Assembly (NCBI RefSeq): GCF_900188115.1
Contig: NZ_FZNW01000022.1
Coordinates: forward strand, 18,527-82,526
DNA from: Haloechinothrix alba
GTDB taxonomy: Bacteria; Actinomycetota; Actinomycetes; Mycobacteriales; Pseudonocardiaceae
DNA length: 64,000 bases
Direction: 5' to 3'
The notes under the pieces are model-generated. The model saw nothing but the letters and a program-made list of their open reading frames with translations, did not search any database and was not told the origin of the DNA. Positions within the stretch are counted from its first letter, which is position 1; each line of letters starts with the position of its first letter. Both the position numbers and the translations under genes were made by a program. Shown one piece after another: positions 1-12,946 of this stretch.

Positions 1-257
1 ATGAGCGTGATACCGTCGTAGTCGACAGGTTCCCAGTCGTGCCCGTGTACGTGGAACGCAAGCTGCTGCTCACCATTGACAGCGTGCACCATGAGAGCAC
101 GCCCATCGGCCACATACTCCACGATGCGTTGCCACATCAGCTCACGGACACGACTCGATACGTAGCCGACGAATACGCCCGGGCTCAATTCTAGTAGCCA
201 CCTGGTGAGGTGACCGCGTAAACCGGGCGGCACGGCAGTAAGGATCACGACTGTCAT
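1..257 (-). CDS. cas2e: CRISPR-associated endoribonuclease Cas2e (partial, cut by window edge)
   Basis: Reading the minus strand from the ATG at 257 gives a protein that begins MTVVILTAVPPGLRGHL and continues through GVFVGYVSSRVRELMW to the window edge, about 85 residues. This is the N-terminal ferredoxin-like fold of Cas2e, the partner that forms the Cas1-Cas2 spacer integration complex. The stop codon lies outside the window. The start is fixed by an ATGA overlap with the cas1 stop at 254-256. It is the last cas gene of a leftward operon. The family call is firm; the missing C-terminus cannot be judged. Confidence 0.93.
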   Translation of the reverse strand, partial: MTVVILTAVPPGLRGHLTRWLLELSPGVFVGYVSSRVRELMWQRIVEYVADGRALMVHAVNGEQQLAFHVHGHDWEPVDYDGITL

Positions 258-1198
258 GGCGACTCCCCGTAGGAGACGCCCGCGCTGACGGTGCCGGCCT
301 GCTCATCCCAGAGGGCGACGTTGTCGAGATAGGTATCCTCATCGGCATCTTCGCCTTCGATTCCGAGGATCAGCCGCCGGATGTCCCGAGAGCAGCGTTG
401 TAGCAGACGTCCGCCGTGTAACGCGTCGCGAACCTGCCTCCGCACGTCACCCGCGACGTCCTCTGACTCGCTGGCCGCCACGTCGAAGGCCACCGGAATC
501 GTCATCTCGGCTTTGTACAGATCAGCGATATCGTAAACGAACGAGCGGCTATGTCCTGTGTGGATGAATCCGAGGGCCGGCGAGCACCCCAGCGCGATTA
601 TCACGGAATGCACCACCCCGTACAGCGACGAGTTCGCCGCCGACAGCGCTTGGTTGACCGGGTCTCCGGCCTCCCAATCGTCGACGTCGTAGCTGCGCCG
701 CGACCACTCGACTCCCGTGCGTTGGGCGTGCTCTCGGTAGACCTGCCGTACCCGAGCACCTTCCCGGCCACGCAGTTGCTGCATCGTCAACTCGTCTACG
801 GGCTCGTCGGGGAAACGCATCGCATACATGTCGCGCGCCACGCGCAACCGTGACCTGCGGTTGCTCACCGCCTCAGCTTGCGCCTCGAGTAACCGGGACG
901 TGCGCGCTAGGCCCGCACCATGTGCGTAGTAACGCACGCCCTGCTCACCCACCCACACCACCGTCGATCCGCTGTCGGACATCAACGTGATCGCCTGGTG
1001 CGTGATCGTGGTCCCCGGGCCGAGTAGCAACGCCCCCACCGACGCGGCTGGCACGTGTACGGTACCTCGCTCGTCGGTGGCGGTGATGGCGTTGCTATCG
1101 CGATTGACGACACAGCGTTCCAGGTACACGAACGACACGCGATCGATAACCCGCGCCAGCTCGGTCGGTTCACTCGGACGACGACCGACGGTGTTCAT
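254..1198 (-). CDS. cas1e: CRISPR integrase Cas1 (type I-E)
   Basis: 314-residue Cas1, the metal-dependent integrase that inserts new spacers at the leader end of the array. The metal ligands expected from E. coli Cas1 are visible: E146 in the RGREGARVRQ segment, H213 in GFIHTGHSRSF and D226 in VYDIADLYK. I use the ATG at 1198, which forms an ATGA overlap with the cas6e stop and has AGGGG upstream, rather than the in-frame codon 15 residues earlier. The gene overlaps cas2e by 4 bp at its other end, so the adaptation genes are translationally coupled to the effector genes. Length is normal and no key residue is missing. Confidence 0.96.
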   Translation of the reverse strand: MNTVGRRPSEPTELARVIDRVSFVYLERCVVNRDSNAITATDERGTVHVPAASVGALLLGPGTTITHQAITLMSDSGSTVVWVGEQGVRYYAHGAGLARTSRLLEAQAEAVSNRRSRLRVARDMYAMRFPDEPVDELTMQQLRGREGARVRQVYREHAQRTGVEWSRRSYDVDDWEAGDPVNQALSAANSSLYGVVHSVIIALGCSPALGFIHTGHSRSFVYDIADLYKAEMTIPVAFDVAASESEDVAGDVRRQVRDALHGGRLLQRCSRDIRRLILGIEGEDADEDTYLDNVALWDEQAGTVSAGVSYGESP

Positions 1199-1887
1199 GG
1201 CCGCCCCTGAGCAGCAGGCTTGGCCAACGTGAGCAGCCCGCAACCGTACGCTTTGGCCCTGCCCACGCCGAACGTGAGAGTGGTTCGTAGTGCCTCGGGG
1301 TCGGTGACCTCCAACTGCCCCTGGAAGGTCGCCGTTGACACGGTCACGCGGTGCCCGTTCCGCTGGAACCGATGCGTTTCCCGGTCAACCACCGCGAGGT
1401 CCGGGGGGCCGTCCTCGCCTTCCGGAGCCCTGTGCTCGGTGTCCGTAATCCGGAAACCCAGCCGGTCGGTGCGGTCAAGCAGCCACTGTTGTTGCTGCGC
1501 AACCGTGACATGTGCCAGAGGTTTGGTCTCACGCCATCCGTCACGCCGCGCGGAACGCACCGGGTTGGCAGTGAGACGGAACTGCCACCGCTGCCCGTTC
1601 CGCAACGAGTCGAGCAGCCCGTCCAACGCCCGCACGTCCCACGCTTCAGTTGTCGGCCATCCCGCCTGCTCAGCAACATGACTGAAGTCGGGCTTGTCGG
1701 GACTCGCCACATACAGCACGATGCGATGCTGATTGTAGGTGTCCAGCCGCCACAACACTCTGCCTTCCTCAGTGGGGCGGGCATCTGCGAATCCCGCGAG
1801 TACAGCAGCGTGCATAGCCTGTGGCGAGGACAGCAGTTTGCGAGCTCCCCGCCGCCTGGGATTCAGCGGCATCTTCGTCAGGAACAC
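1195..1887 (-). CDS. cas6e: crRNA-processing endoribonuclease Cas6e (CasE)
   Basis: 230-residue Cas6e, which cuts the pre-crRNA within each repeat and stays bound to the 3' hairpin of the crRNA in Cascade. The N-terminus reads VFLTKMPLNPRRRGARKL, with H26 in the position of the catalytic histidine of this family. The C-terminus carries the glycine-rich loop FGVGRAKAYGCGLLTLAKP. The start is the GTG at 1887, five bases after a GGAGG that lies inside the end of cas5e. A longer in-frame ATG would overlap cas5e by 50 bp and adds residues not seen in the family. The stop overlaps the cas1 start. Confidence 0.95.
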   Translation of the reverse strand: MFLTKMPLNPRRRGARKLLSSPQAMHAAVLAGFADARPTEEGRVLWRLDTYNQHRIVLYVASPDKPDFSHVAEQAGWPTTEAWDVRALDGLLDSLRNGQRWQFRLTANPVRSARRDGWRETKPLAHVTVAQQQQWLLDRTDRLGFRITDTEHRAPEGEDGPPDLAVVDRETHRFQRNGHRVTVSTATFQGQLEVTDPEALRTTLTFGVGRAKAYGCGLLTLAKPAAQGRP

Positions 1888-1888
1888 G

Positions 1889-2614
1889 TCAACCTCCCAA
1901 ACTGGCCATCGGGTCGTGCTCGCCTGTCGGGTCGTGCACACCGTGCGGGTTGGGAATCTCCACTACGTCGCGGGAGATAGAGCGCCAGGCGTGCTTGCGC
2001 CGGTTCGGGTCGAAGCTGACCGGTTCGTCCCGCAGCGTCTCCGCACCAGTGCCTTCCGCGGCCGCGTCCCGCACCGTCTCCAGCCGCACGGTGCGGTTCC
2101 TATGACGGCTTTGGGTACGGGTCGACGCCAGCCACGGTAGTTCGCTGAGCGCCGCATCCAGGTCTAGATCGAAAACACCCAGAGCGACTGGCCCGGCCGG
2201 CGGGCAGGAGCGGCGGCCCAGATACAACGGAAACGCCGGGCTTCGTACCGCACTGTCGATCCCCTCAACCAGTGTCCGATCGCCTTCCAGCACTGCCAGG
2301 AAGACCGCGTCGCTGATGTAGTAGCGATGCGACAGGGGCAATCGTTTCCACGTGACCGTGCCATCGCGGGCCTTCTCGGGCCGTTGCGCGGTCTGGAAAT
2401 CACGCAACAAGCGACCGGGTTGGTCCATCCGCACGCCGAATCGCAGGCTCAACAACTCCTCCAGAGGGTCGACCCTCCGAACGCCGCGGGCGGCAGCTAC
2501 CAGCCCAACGACACCGCTCTTGGTAGGCGCTGTCTCAGTTCCGCGCCTGACGAACCGGCTGCCCGAGCCCCACGCCTGCAGGGGTCCGGCCAGCCGCAGT
2601 GCTACCACTGCCAT
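1889..2614 (-). CDS. cas5e: Cascade subunit Cas5e (CasD)
   Basis: About 241 residues. Cas5e binds the 5' handle of the crRNA and anchors Cas8e in the type I-E Cascade. The N-terminal pattern LRLAGPLQAWGSGSRFV followed by TAPTKSGVVGLVAAARG is diagnostic of the family. The ATG at 2614 overlaps the cas7e stop in a TGATG arrangement. A GTG one codon upstream (2617) is an equally possible start. It sits between cas7e and cas6e in the usual type I-E order. Nothing is missing relative to the family. Confidence 0.95.
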   Translation of the reverse strand: MAVVALRLAGPLQAWGSGSRFVRRGTETAPTKSGVVGLVAAARGVRRVDPLEELLSLRFGVRMDQPGRLLRDFQTAQRPEKARDGTVTWKRLPLSHRYYISDAVFLAVLEGDRTLVEGIDSAVRSPAFPLYLGRRSCPPAGPVALGVFDLDLDAALSELPWLASTRTQSRHRNRTVRLETVRDAAAEGTGAETLRDEPVSFDPNRRKHAWRSISRDVVEIPNPHGVHDPTGEHDPMASLGG

Positions 2615-3765
2615 CACTCGCTCCCAAGGCGTTCGGCGACCAGCACACCCAACTCGGCGACCAGGTTGTCGAGTGGAACGTTGGTTCCCAGGTCATCCAG
2701 GCTCGCGGTGTCCGTGCCCACTCGCGTCACCCACCCGGCCACCGGCCGCTCACCGTAGGCGCGCGCGATCTCACTCGTCTCGTCGCGCAGCGCCTCCGCG
2801 GCGCGCTTGATCCGACCTGATGTCGCCGACTCTCGCACCGGCGACTCGAACGCGCCGACAAGGTTGATGGGCTGGCTGTCACGTACGTGCACCACGACTG
2901 CTTCGGGAAGGGTGCGGTTAGCGAACGTGTTCTGCTTGCCGCTGGGCATGGAGCGCACGAAGCAGTCGGTGAACGCTTCCACGGCTCGGCGTGTGGCGAC
3001 GGCATCGCCCAGGTTGTCGACAAGGCGATTCACGTCGACCGTGGCGTAGCGATACAGGGTGGAGGAGTTGAACTCGACCGTGCCGATCATGCCGGCCCCT
3101 GTTTCTTCCTCCGGGTTCGTGTCGTCGACGGCGGTGAAGTAGTCGAACTCAGTCTCCACCGGATGCACGCTGATCGCGTGCGCGACCTGTGCTGCCGCGT
3201 CGACGTTGATGTCCGCCTGGTCGGCGACCATGCGGCCGAACAGCGCAACATCGACCGAATGGTCCCGGTCGGCGAGGTCCTTGACCTTGGCCTCTTTCAA
3301 CGCCTTTTTCACGTCCTCGGACTGTGCCGCTGACACGGCGGCGTCAGCCAGGTTGTCGATCTGGCGACGGCTGAAGAACACGAGGTAGCCGGATTCCTCC
3401 GCCGTGTCCTTGGCATCGTCGTCGGTGTCCTTCTTCGAGTTCTTGGTGGGAGCGCTTACCTTGATGCCGACTTGCCTGATGGCTTCGGCGGCGAGCTCGG
3501 TGGATCGCTGTTTCAGTTCCGAGTCACGTTCGGCGATCGCGTCTGCCAGCAGCTGGACGACGCGTTTGGTTCGCACCCCCAATTCGCCGGCGTCGAGACG
3601 ATCCCCGAAGGACACCCGTGTCGCCCGCTTCCATGCCTGACTGGACACGCGTGCCCGGCGGTACCCGCCGTACACGGCCGTCTTCGGGCTACCGGTGTCA
3701 TCCCGGTTGAGGTTGCTGGGCGGCACGGTCTGCAGAACATGAATATCGATAAAGGTCCGGTTCAT
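2614..3765 (-). CDS. cas7e: Cascade backbone subunit Cas7e (CasC)
   Basis: 383-residue Cas7e, six copies of which form the helical backbone that displays the crRNA spacer. It starts MNRTFIDIHVLQTVPPSNLN and continues with GGYRRARVSSQAWKRA, the conserved opening of the family. The ATG at 3765 is chosen because AAGGAGG lies seven bases upstream. A longer in-frame reading back to 3894 would run through the cse2 gene end and is rejected. A 43-bp gap separates it from cas11, the widest gap in the cas operon, and it carries its own strong ribosome binding site, which fits the higher copy number of this subunit. Confidence 0.96.
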   Translation of the reverse strand: MNRTFIDIHVLQTVPPSNLNRDDTGSPKTAVYGGYRRARVSSQAWKRATRVSFGDRLDAGELGVRTKRVVQLLADAIAERDSELKQRSTELAAEAIRQVGIKVSAPTKNSKKDTDDDAKDTAEESGYLVFFSRRQIDNLADAAVSAAQSEDVKKALKEAKVKDLADRDHSVDVALFGRMVADQADINVDAAAQVAHAISVHPVETEFDYFTAVDDTNPEEETGAGMIGTVEFNSSTLYRYATVDVNRLVDNLGDAVATRRAVEAFTDCFVRSMPSGKQNTFANRTLPEAVVVHVRDSQPINLVGAFESPVRESATSGRIKRAAEALRDETSEIARAYGERPVAGWVTRVGTDTASLDDLGTNVPLDNLVAELGVLVAERLGSE

Positions 3766-3808
3766 TGTGGTCCTCCTTGAATGGTCGGTGTGACGTATCA
3801 ACGTGTCG

Positions 3809-4477
3809 TCATGAGCTGTCTGTCGAGGCATTAGCGCTATCCGAGTCCGATGCGTCCTCCGCGACGGAGTCGCCGGTGGTGCGGTAGAAGTCACGGCCCC
3901 AGGCCAATCGAACGTCCGTCTGCCGGCCCGGAGTGAGCAAGCCGGACACGTCCTCCGCGAAACGGGAGTAGTCCATGGCGAGCTCGGCGGCCTTGATCTG
4001 CGTGATCAACCCACGCACATGTGTGAGCACTTCATCAATCGACTCCGCCGTGGCCACCGCCATGAACCGCCGTGTGACGGCCTCTGTACTCGCGCTGTCG
4101 CTACGGGCCAGATGCCCGACCGCACGCCCGAACGAGTACCCAGCCCTGTGCACCGGTCGCGATGCGGATTGCTGGTGCAGCGCGAACAGAGTCAGCGTGG
4201 CGTGGGCGGCCTGCTCGGCACGACTGGGCTCATCGTCGTCGCCGACCAGGGATTCCGGCACCAGGCCGACCGTCAACGGCCAGATCTCCGGCACGCTACC
4301 CGCGGGTTTGCCCAGACCACGGCGTAGTCGTGCCAGGTCAGCGCGCGCGGCCGGTGCGCCTTGCAGATACTCGGACTGCAACTGCTCGATCCGCCGTTCG
4401 AGTGCCGAACCCAGCGGACCCAACCTCCGCTCGCGTCGCCGGGGCGATTCCCCCACAGCAGGGGTCACGTTCGTCAT
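3809..4477 (-). CDS. cse2: Cascade small subunit Cas11e (Cse2/CasB)
   Basis: 222 residues, mostly helical. Cse2 dimers line the belly of Cascade and stabilise the R-loop. The segments PEIWPLTVGLVPES, ARRLARSD-like helices around residues 100-130 and a C-terminal LAWGRDFYRT motif match the family. The final 18 residues are rich in Ser, Asp and Ala and probably disordered. The ATG overlaps the cas8e stop by 4 bp (ATGA). Position between cas8e and cas7e is canonical for type I-E. Confidence 0.92.
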   Translation of the reverse strand: MTNVTPAVGESPRRRERRLGPLGSALERRIEQLQSEYLQGAPAARADLARLRRGLGKPAGSVPEIWPLTVGLVPESLVGDDDEPSRAEQAAHATLTLFALHQQSASRPVHRAGYSFGRAVGHLARSDSASTEAVTRRFMAVATAESIDEVLTHVRGLITQIKAAELAMDYSRFAEDVSGLLTPGRQTDVRLAWGRDFYRTTGDSVAEDASDSDSANASTDSS

Positions 4478-6135
4478 GATGCTCCTTCCAGGGTCACTTC
4501 GTCCGGCGTGGCCTCCTCGCGGGGTGGATGCGCCAGTGGAAGCTTCTTACGCAGATCAGCTCGTAGCCACGACTCTGCGCGCGCTACGTTGACCAGGCGA
4601 CCGTCCACATCACGGCCGCGCCAGGCTGACGGCCCGGCAGCACGCAACAGTTCACGGGCTACCGGCCAGCACGCACCAGCCACGGTGTACTGCCACGCGG
4701 TCCTGGCACTACTGACATCCGAATCGGCTCCCAGGGTCGCCAACCACTTCCGGTACGGGGCATCCAACGCCGCGTACAGCTGCTCACGGGCGGCATCACC
4801 GGCACCGGACTGGGGCTCCGAGCCGGCCGCTCGCGCGAGGTTCTCCGCGAACCGCCAGACCGCGCGCGCGACCTCCTCCGAATCGATCACCGCTTGCTCG
4901 GCGACCTGGCCAAGAGCCGGGTCGTCCTGACGCAACAATGCGACCGACAGAGGCAGTACGTCGTCCAGGATTTCGTCGTACACCGCATTCTGGGTTCCGT
5001 ATCGCGTACCCACTGCACGGACTCGCGGCCGGTAGTCATCCGGCAGCTCACCTTCACGGACCAGCTCACCGATCCACTGCAACACGCCCGGAGCCAAGCT
5101 CGCGCTGGCTTCACGCCCGGACCCTCGACGTCCCGACACCGATGGCAGCATCGCCGCGATCCCGCGCCACACCACCTGTTCCGGTTCGTGCGTGCGGGGC
5201 ATGTAGACCACCTGGTTCAACTTCTTGCTCTGCGGCTTGCTGTAGCGCCACGCGGCGTGCGGGTCCACTCCGTGCAGGTTGTGGGGCGGAATCACATCGC
5301 CCTTGGCGAGAACGACTCCGGTCACGCCATCGCGACCACCTACCAGCCGCACTCTCCGGGTCTGCCAGGTGTAGAGGTCGATCGCGCCCTTGGGAGGCCG
5401 CTTGTCGGACCACTTGGCGCTGTCCACATCTCGTTCCCATGGCGGGACATCGTCGGGCCCTCCGATACGCACGTAGGTCTCGACATTCCGGCCGACGAGG
5501 TTCAACAGCAGCGTTTCGCGCAACGAGGCACCTTGCGGCAGCACACCGCCAATCTGACCGGACCAACCCACGCTGCTGCCGTAACTTCTGCCGCCTTGGA
5601 CCGTGGGATCACCCACTACTCCCGTCTTGATACCAGCGGGGTCGAATGCATGAGCGTGCACCAACCATCGCGCCGCTTCGGCGGGTTCGATGGTGCTCAA
5701 GCTGGCCGGCGATCTGGTGGTGAACAGCGGTTCCCCGTTCGGAACATCGGCCACCAGCCTCTCCAGCCCCGACTCCTCGCCCTTCTCCGTGCACAATCCC
5801 GGGACCTGAAAGAACGGCGCATCGACGTCGAAGAGGTCGAACCGGTGTGTCACCCGTTCCGCATAGGCACGGATCCGATCCATCGGCAAGTCTTCGTCCC
5901 GCCACAAGCGGCCCCAGTCCGACTCGTCCTCCGGACCGTCGAGCGCACGGTGCAGGAACGCCAAGAGTAGGCGAATGATCGCGAACGACTGCGTCGGCAC
6001 TTCACCACCGACAGCCCTCAGAAGGGGTGCGTGTTCGAATACGTCCACAATAGATAATTCTTGCTCCGTTCCACGTGGGTCGAGTACCACGATCCACGGC
6101 TCGTACAGCAGGTTGAACCCGCCGTCATTCGTCAC
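4474..6135 (-). CDS. cas8e: Cascade large subunit Cas8e (Cse1/CasA)
   Basis: 553 residues. Cas8e recognises the protospacer-adjacent motif and recruits Cas3. The opening FNLLYEPWIVVLDPRGTEQELSI is the classic Cse1 start, followed by a helical region with SFAIIRLLLAFLHRAL. The C-terminal four-helix bundle region runs from about residue 370. It overlaps cas3 by 11 bp upstream and cse2 by 4 bp downstream, so it is translationally coupled on both sides. Length is near that of other actinobacterial Cse1 proteins. Confidence 0.95.
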   Translation of the reverse strand: MTNDGGFNLLYEPWIVVLDPRGTEQELSIVDVFEHAPLLRAVGGEVPTQSFAIIRLLLAFLHRALDGPEDESDWGRLWRDEDLPMDRIRAYAERVTHRFDLFDVDAPFFQVPGLCTEKGEESGLERLVADVPNGEPLFTTRSPASLSTIEPAEAARWLVHAHAFDPAGIKTGVVGDPTVQGGRSYGSSVGWSGQIGGVLPQGASLRETLLLNLVGRNVETYVRIGGPDDVPPWERDVDSAKWSDKRPPKGAIDLYTWQTRRVRLVGGRDGVTGVVLAKGDVIPPHNLHGVDPHAAWRYSKPQSKKLNQVVYMPRTHEPEQVVWRGIAAMLPSVSGRRGSGREASASLAPGVLQWIGELVREGELPDDYRPRVRAVGTRYGTQNAVYDEILDDVLPLSVALLRQDDPALGQVAEQAVIDSEEVARAVWRFAENLARAAGSEPQSGAGDAAREQLYAALDAPYRKWLATLGADSDVSSARTAWQYTVAGACWPVARELLRAAGPSAWRGRDVDGRLVNVARAESWLRADLRKKLPLAHPPREEATPDEVTLEGAS

Positions 6136-8929
6136 TATCGAACACCTCCAAGCCGTATTCGGGTGTGTAGCGTGCCTCGCGGCCGTCGAGACAGCCGTAT
6201 CCGTCGCCGTCGAGCACCAATGCGGGCATGCGGTAGATGAGCGGCGAACCTTCCCATGCCTCTGGCGTGGCCTCCCACAGTTCGCCCTCGGCGCGTTCGT
6301 TGCTGAATGCGAGGGGCAGGCGGATCGCGCAGCGAGCCATGACCTCAGCGAGCTCGTTACTCGGTACGGCCTCGCGCGGGATCGGTAACGCGCCGTTGTC
6401 GGCGCCGAGCCAGACAGGTGTGCGCCAAGTACCGTCGCTGTACTGGTGCACCAGGATGACTTCGAGGGTGGGAGCGCCGTCCCTGACCTGCCCCTGTCCC
6501 TGCGCCTCGTCGTCGGCCTCTCCTACGTTCGCCGAGAGCCAGCCTATGATCGCTTTCCCCCTTCGGTCCGGCTTGGCGATCTGGAAGTCCTTGGCTTTGC
6601 CCTCGCGCCGGTCGGTCGACTCCCGCCACGTGCGCCATGCCTCGGCCATAGCCTCATCCCAACCGGGCGGCGCGATATCGTCCGGCCCGTACGCGTCCTG
6701 CACAAGCGGGGCGATGTCGGTGGGCAACTCCACGGTGCCGCCGAACCGGCGTCGCAACACAGCGGCGGCACGCAGCAACGCATATGAGCCGTACACCCGC
6801 TCGGCGCCCGGTTCCAGCTCTGGAGGCTCCTGCGCGAAATCGGCACCGGTGACCCAGACGTGCGCCCTGCGCAGTCCCGCGGGTCGCTGATCTTGTCCTG
6901 ATCCCCGCTCGTGGCGGTGTAGCCTGCCCATCCGCTGCAACATCAGGTCGATCGGAGCGAGGTCGGTAACCAGAAGGTCGAAGTCCACGTCCAACGACTG
7001 CTCCACGACCTGCGAGGCTACGACGACACAGCGTTCCGGGCGAGTCGATGCCCGTTCGGGAGAGCCGAACCGGTCGAGCAGTTCGGCGTCCTTGCTCAGC
7101 CGGTCCGCTGTGATGAACCTGGCGTGCGCCACCAGCACCTCACCGGGAAACTCACGCTCGAGATGCTGCGCTGTCTCCAGCACGCGCCGCACCGTGTTGC
7201 GTACCACGAGCGCGCAGCCACCTTCGGCCAACGCCTCGCGCAAGCCGGCGAGCAACGCGTCCGCATCATCATTCAACGCATCGACCGACACCGTCGTGGC
7301 GCGACCAGAGGCTTCCGCGACTCGGCTGCGTACCCGCCCACCTTCGGTCCACGACACCAGCGGATAGCGGGCCGTCTCCACAGCATCGTCGTCGATCCGG
7401 CTACCCGATTCGCCCCGTCCAGCCTGGTATGCGTTCAGTAACTCCTCGCGCCGCCGCGCCGGTAACGTCGCCGACAGCGCGATTACCGGCACGCCGTAGT
7501 AGCCGAGCCAGTTCAGCACCTTCGTCAGGTACGAGTTCATGAACGCGTCGTATGCGTGGATCTCGTCCAGCAGCACGATCTTGCCGACAAGGCCGAGGTG
7601 CCGCAGCATGAGGTGCCGCGCCTTCAACCCCGCGAAGAGCAGCTGGTCGATCGTGCCAACCGTGAAGTTCGCCAGCTGGCCCGTCTTACGGCCAGCGAGC
7701 CACGAATGCGCCACGACCTCGTGCTTCGATCCGACGTCCGGAAGATCGGTTCCCACGTCCCGCGGCGTCCGGCCGGACCGCATGAGCCCTTGGAACAGCC
7801 GGTTGAACCGCGCCTTGCCGTGACTGAGCATGATCGAGCCACCCACCTGCTGGTCACCGGCGCCCATAGCATCCAACCAGTCCACGATCCTGGTGAACAT
7901 GGCGTCCGTAGTCGCCTGAGTGGGCAACGCGACGAGCACCCCACCCGCCTGCCACGTGCCCGCCAGGGTCTCGACAGCTGCCAGAGCGGCTTCGGTCTTG
8001 CCTTCCCCCATCGGCGCTTCGACGACGAGCATGCCCGGCTCGCTCGTCTCCCGTGCCACGTCGAGCACCGCCTGCTGGACCGGACGTGGCACGGCCCCTT
8101 CCGGAAGGCGGAACCGTGAGGCAAAGAACTCGCTCACCGACCCCCGAGGCGGTTCTGCCTGCCACGGGCACGGCAAGTGCAACGAGTCCAGGGCACGCTT
8201 GGCACGATCCGGGTCATCGGTCACGGATGGCAACGAATCGGCATAGAAACCGAACAATTCCTCGTTACTGGCGATCCAGTCGGAGACGATCACAATGCCC
8301 GTCACGACCACCTGGAACTGCTGAGACAGCGGGCGGTCACGCCATCCGTGCAGGCGCTCCGTCGCTCCGCATCGCTCGACAGCCCGTTCCAGCAGCTCCC
8401 GCTGAACTTGCGTCCACCGGCCGGTGCCGAACAGATCGGGATTCGTTCGCGGAGTCACCTCTTCCTGATCCGTGTCGGGCGGTGCTCCATGGTGCCCACC
8501 GAGTACCACTGCCCAGGCCCTCGCGGCCCGCTTCGACCAACCCTGCTCGACCAGCCAATCGACCAACAACTGATGCCCAGCCAGGCTGTGATGCGCCAGG
8601 TGCCGATCCAGTTCGACCTTCCTGGACGGCATGTTCAAACCGTGCTCACGCATGCGTTGACCAAGCAGCTCGTGCTGCACCGCGAAGGCGGGAGTCGCCT
8701 TACCCAGGTCGTGTACGCAGGCCAGGAAGACGACAGCTCTACGCGCGTCCTCCATGTCACCATCGAACTGCCGGGCCAGTAACCGCGCCACGCTCGGAGC
8801 GAGCCACTCGTCGAACAACAGAGACGCAACATCGGCAGCGTCATCCATGTGCTGCCAAAGTGGCAACCACTCACCGTCATCATTGACCGACTTCGCCCAC
8901 ACTGACCGAGCGGCCTCGCTCAGCTGCAT
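6125..8929 (-). CDS. cas3: CRISPR nuclease-helicase Cas3 (type I-E)
   Basis: 934-residue HD nuclease fused to an SF2 helicase, recruited by Cascade to unwind and degrade target DNA. HD-domain ligands are visible: H27 (LWQHMDD), H73-D74 (CVHDLGK), H112-H113 and H145-H146 (GGHHG). The helicase has Walker A EAPMGEGKTE at about 303-312, DEIH at 454-457, then SATLP and the motif VI region QRMGRLHRH. All catalytic motifs are intact, so interference should be functional. The ATG at 8929 has GGAGG nine bases upstream. It is the first gene of the cas operon and lies 255 bp from the array. Confidence 0.97.
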   Translation of the reverse strand: MQLSEAARSVWAKSVNDDGEWLPLWQHMDDAADVASLLFDEWLAPSVARLLARQFDGDMEDARRAVVFLACVHDLGKATPAFAVQHELLGQRMREHGLNMPSRKVELDRHLAHHSLAGHQLLVDWLVEQGWSKRAARAWAVVLGGHHGAPPDTDQEEVTPRTNPDLFGTGRWTQVQRELLERAVERCGATERLHGWRDRPLSQQFQVVVTGIVIVSDWIASNEELFGFYADSLPSVTDDPDRAKRALDSLHLPCPWQAEPPRGSVSEFFASRFRLPEGAVPRPVQQAVLDVARETSEPGMLVVEAPMGEGKTEAALAAVETLAGTWQAGGVLVALPTQATTDAMFTRIVDWLDAMGAGDQQVGGSIMLSHGKARFNRLFQGLMRSGRTPRDVGTDLPDVGSKHEVVAHSWLAGRKTGQLANFTVGTIDQLLFAGLKARHLMLRHLGLVGKIVLLDEIHAYDAFMNSYLTKVLNWLGYYGVPVIALSATLPARRREELLNAYQAGRGESGSRIDDDAVETARYPLVSWTEGGRVRSRVAEASGRATTVSVDALNDDADALLAGLREALAEGGCALVVRNTVRRVLETAQHLEREFPGEVLVAHARFITADRLSKDAELLDRFGSPERASTRPERCVVVASQVVEQSLDVDFDLLVTDLAPIDLMLQRMGRLHRHERGSGQDQRPAGLRRAHVWVTGADFAQEPPELEPGAERVYGSYALLRAAAVLRRRFGGTVELPTDIAPLVQDAYGPDDIAPPGWDEAMAEAWRTWRESTDRREGKAKDFQIAKPDRRGKAIIGWLSANVGEADDEAQGQGQVRDGAPTLEVILVHQYSDGTWRTPVWLGADNGALPIPREAVPSNELAEVMARCAIRLPLAFSNERAEGELWEATPEAWEGSPLIYRMPALVLDGDGYGCLDGREARYTPEYGLEVFDSDE

Positions 8930-9184
8930 ACAGCTGTACCTCCAACGCCGATATGACCCCGCACCACTGTGTCGCGAACTGCCGTTGCCCCCGAATTCAG
9001 CAGCTCAGCCACTGTGACACGCACCACCGACACTGGAAACGGCGAAGTGCTTAGAAAGCTCAAATGTTCACTAGCACAGACGAATCCGGTAACGCTCCGG
9101 CAACGGTGGCCGATCATGCAGTTCCCCATACACGACGCCACTCACCTGGCACACAGGCTCAGAGAAGGAACAACCTGACTGGCT
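8930..9184 (-). promoter_or_regulatory. Gap between CRISPR array and cas3; probable cas operon promoter region
   Basis: 255 bp lie between the trailer end of the array and the cas3 start. Since both array and cas genes read leftward, a cas promoter should be here unless transcription continues from the array leader. I see no confident -35/-10 pair. Short open frames across the gap show no family resemblance. Confidence 0.4.
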
Positions 9185-12696
<3,512 letters not shown>

Positions 12697-12775
12697 ACTT
12701 CCTGACCTGGCATTCTATCTACTCTCTCGACGAATTTCTATTAGTTTCATCTGAGCCAAGCCACGGCGGATGCCC
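12697..12775 (-). promoter_or_regulatory. Probable CRISPR leader
   Basis: The sequence just right of the last repeat is clearly richer in A and T than its surroundings, with stretches such as GACGAATTTCTATTAGTTTC near 12729-12748. It lies upstream of the array in the crRNA direction, and the repeats at this end are perfect while those at the far end are decayed. Leader identity is inferred from polarity and composition; the right boundary is approximate. Confidence 0.65.
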
Positions 12776-12946
12776 CCATGCTCACCAACGTCCGTTACTA
12801 GGTCGTTCAGGTACATGTGGTGCCTCCCGGAACGCAGTCGCCGCCGATGCCCGACTCGCGAAGCCTCTCCGACGTCGCGGCAGAGAAGAACCGAGCGCGA
12901 CGTCAGGCTACACGCGCGGTCGGGGCAGAAGCGCGAACCGGCGACG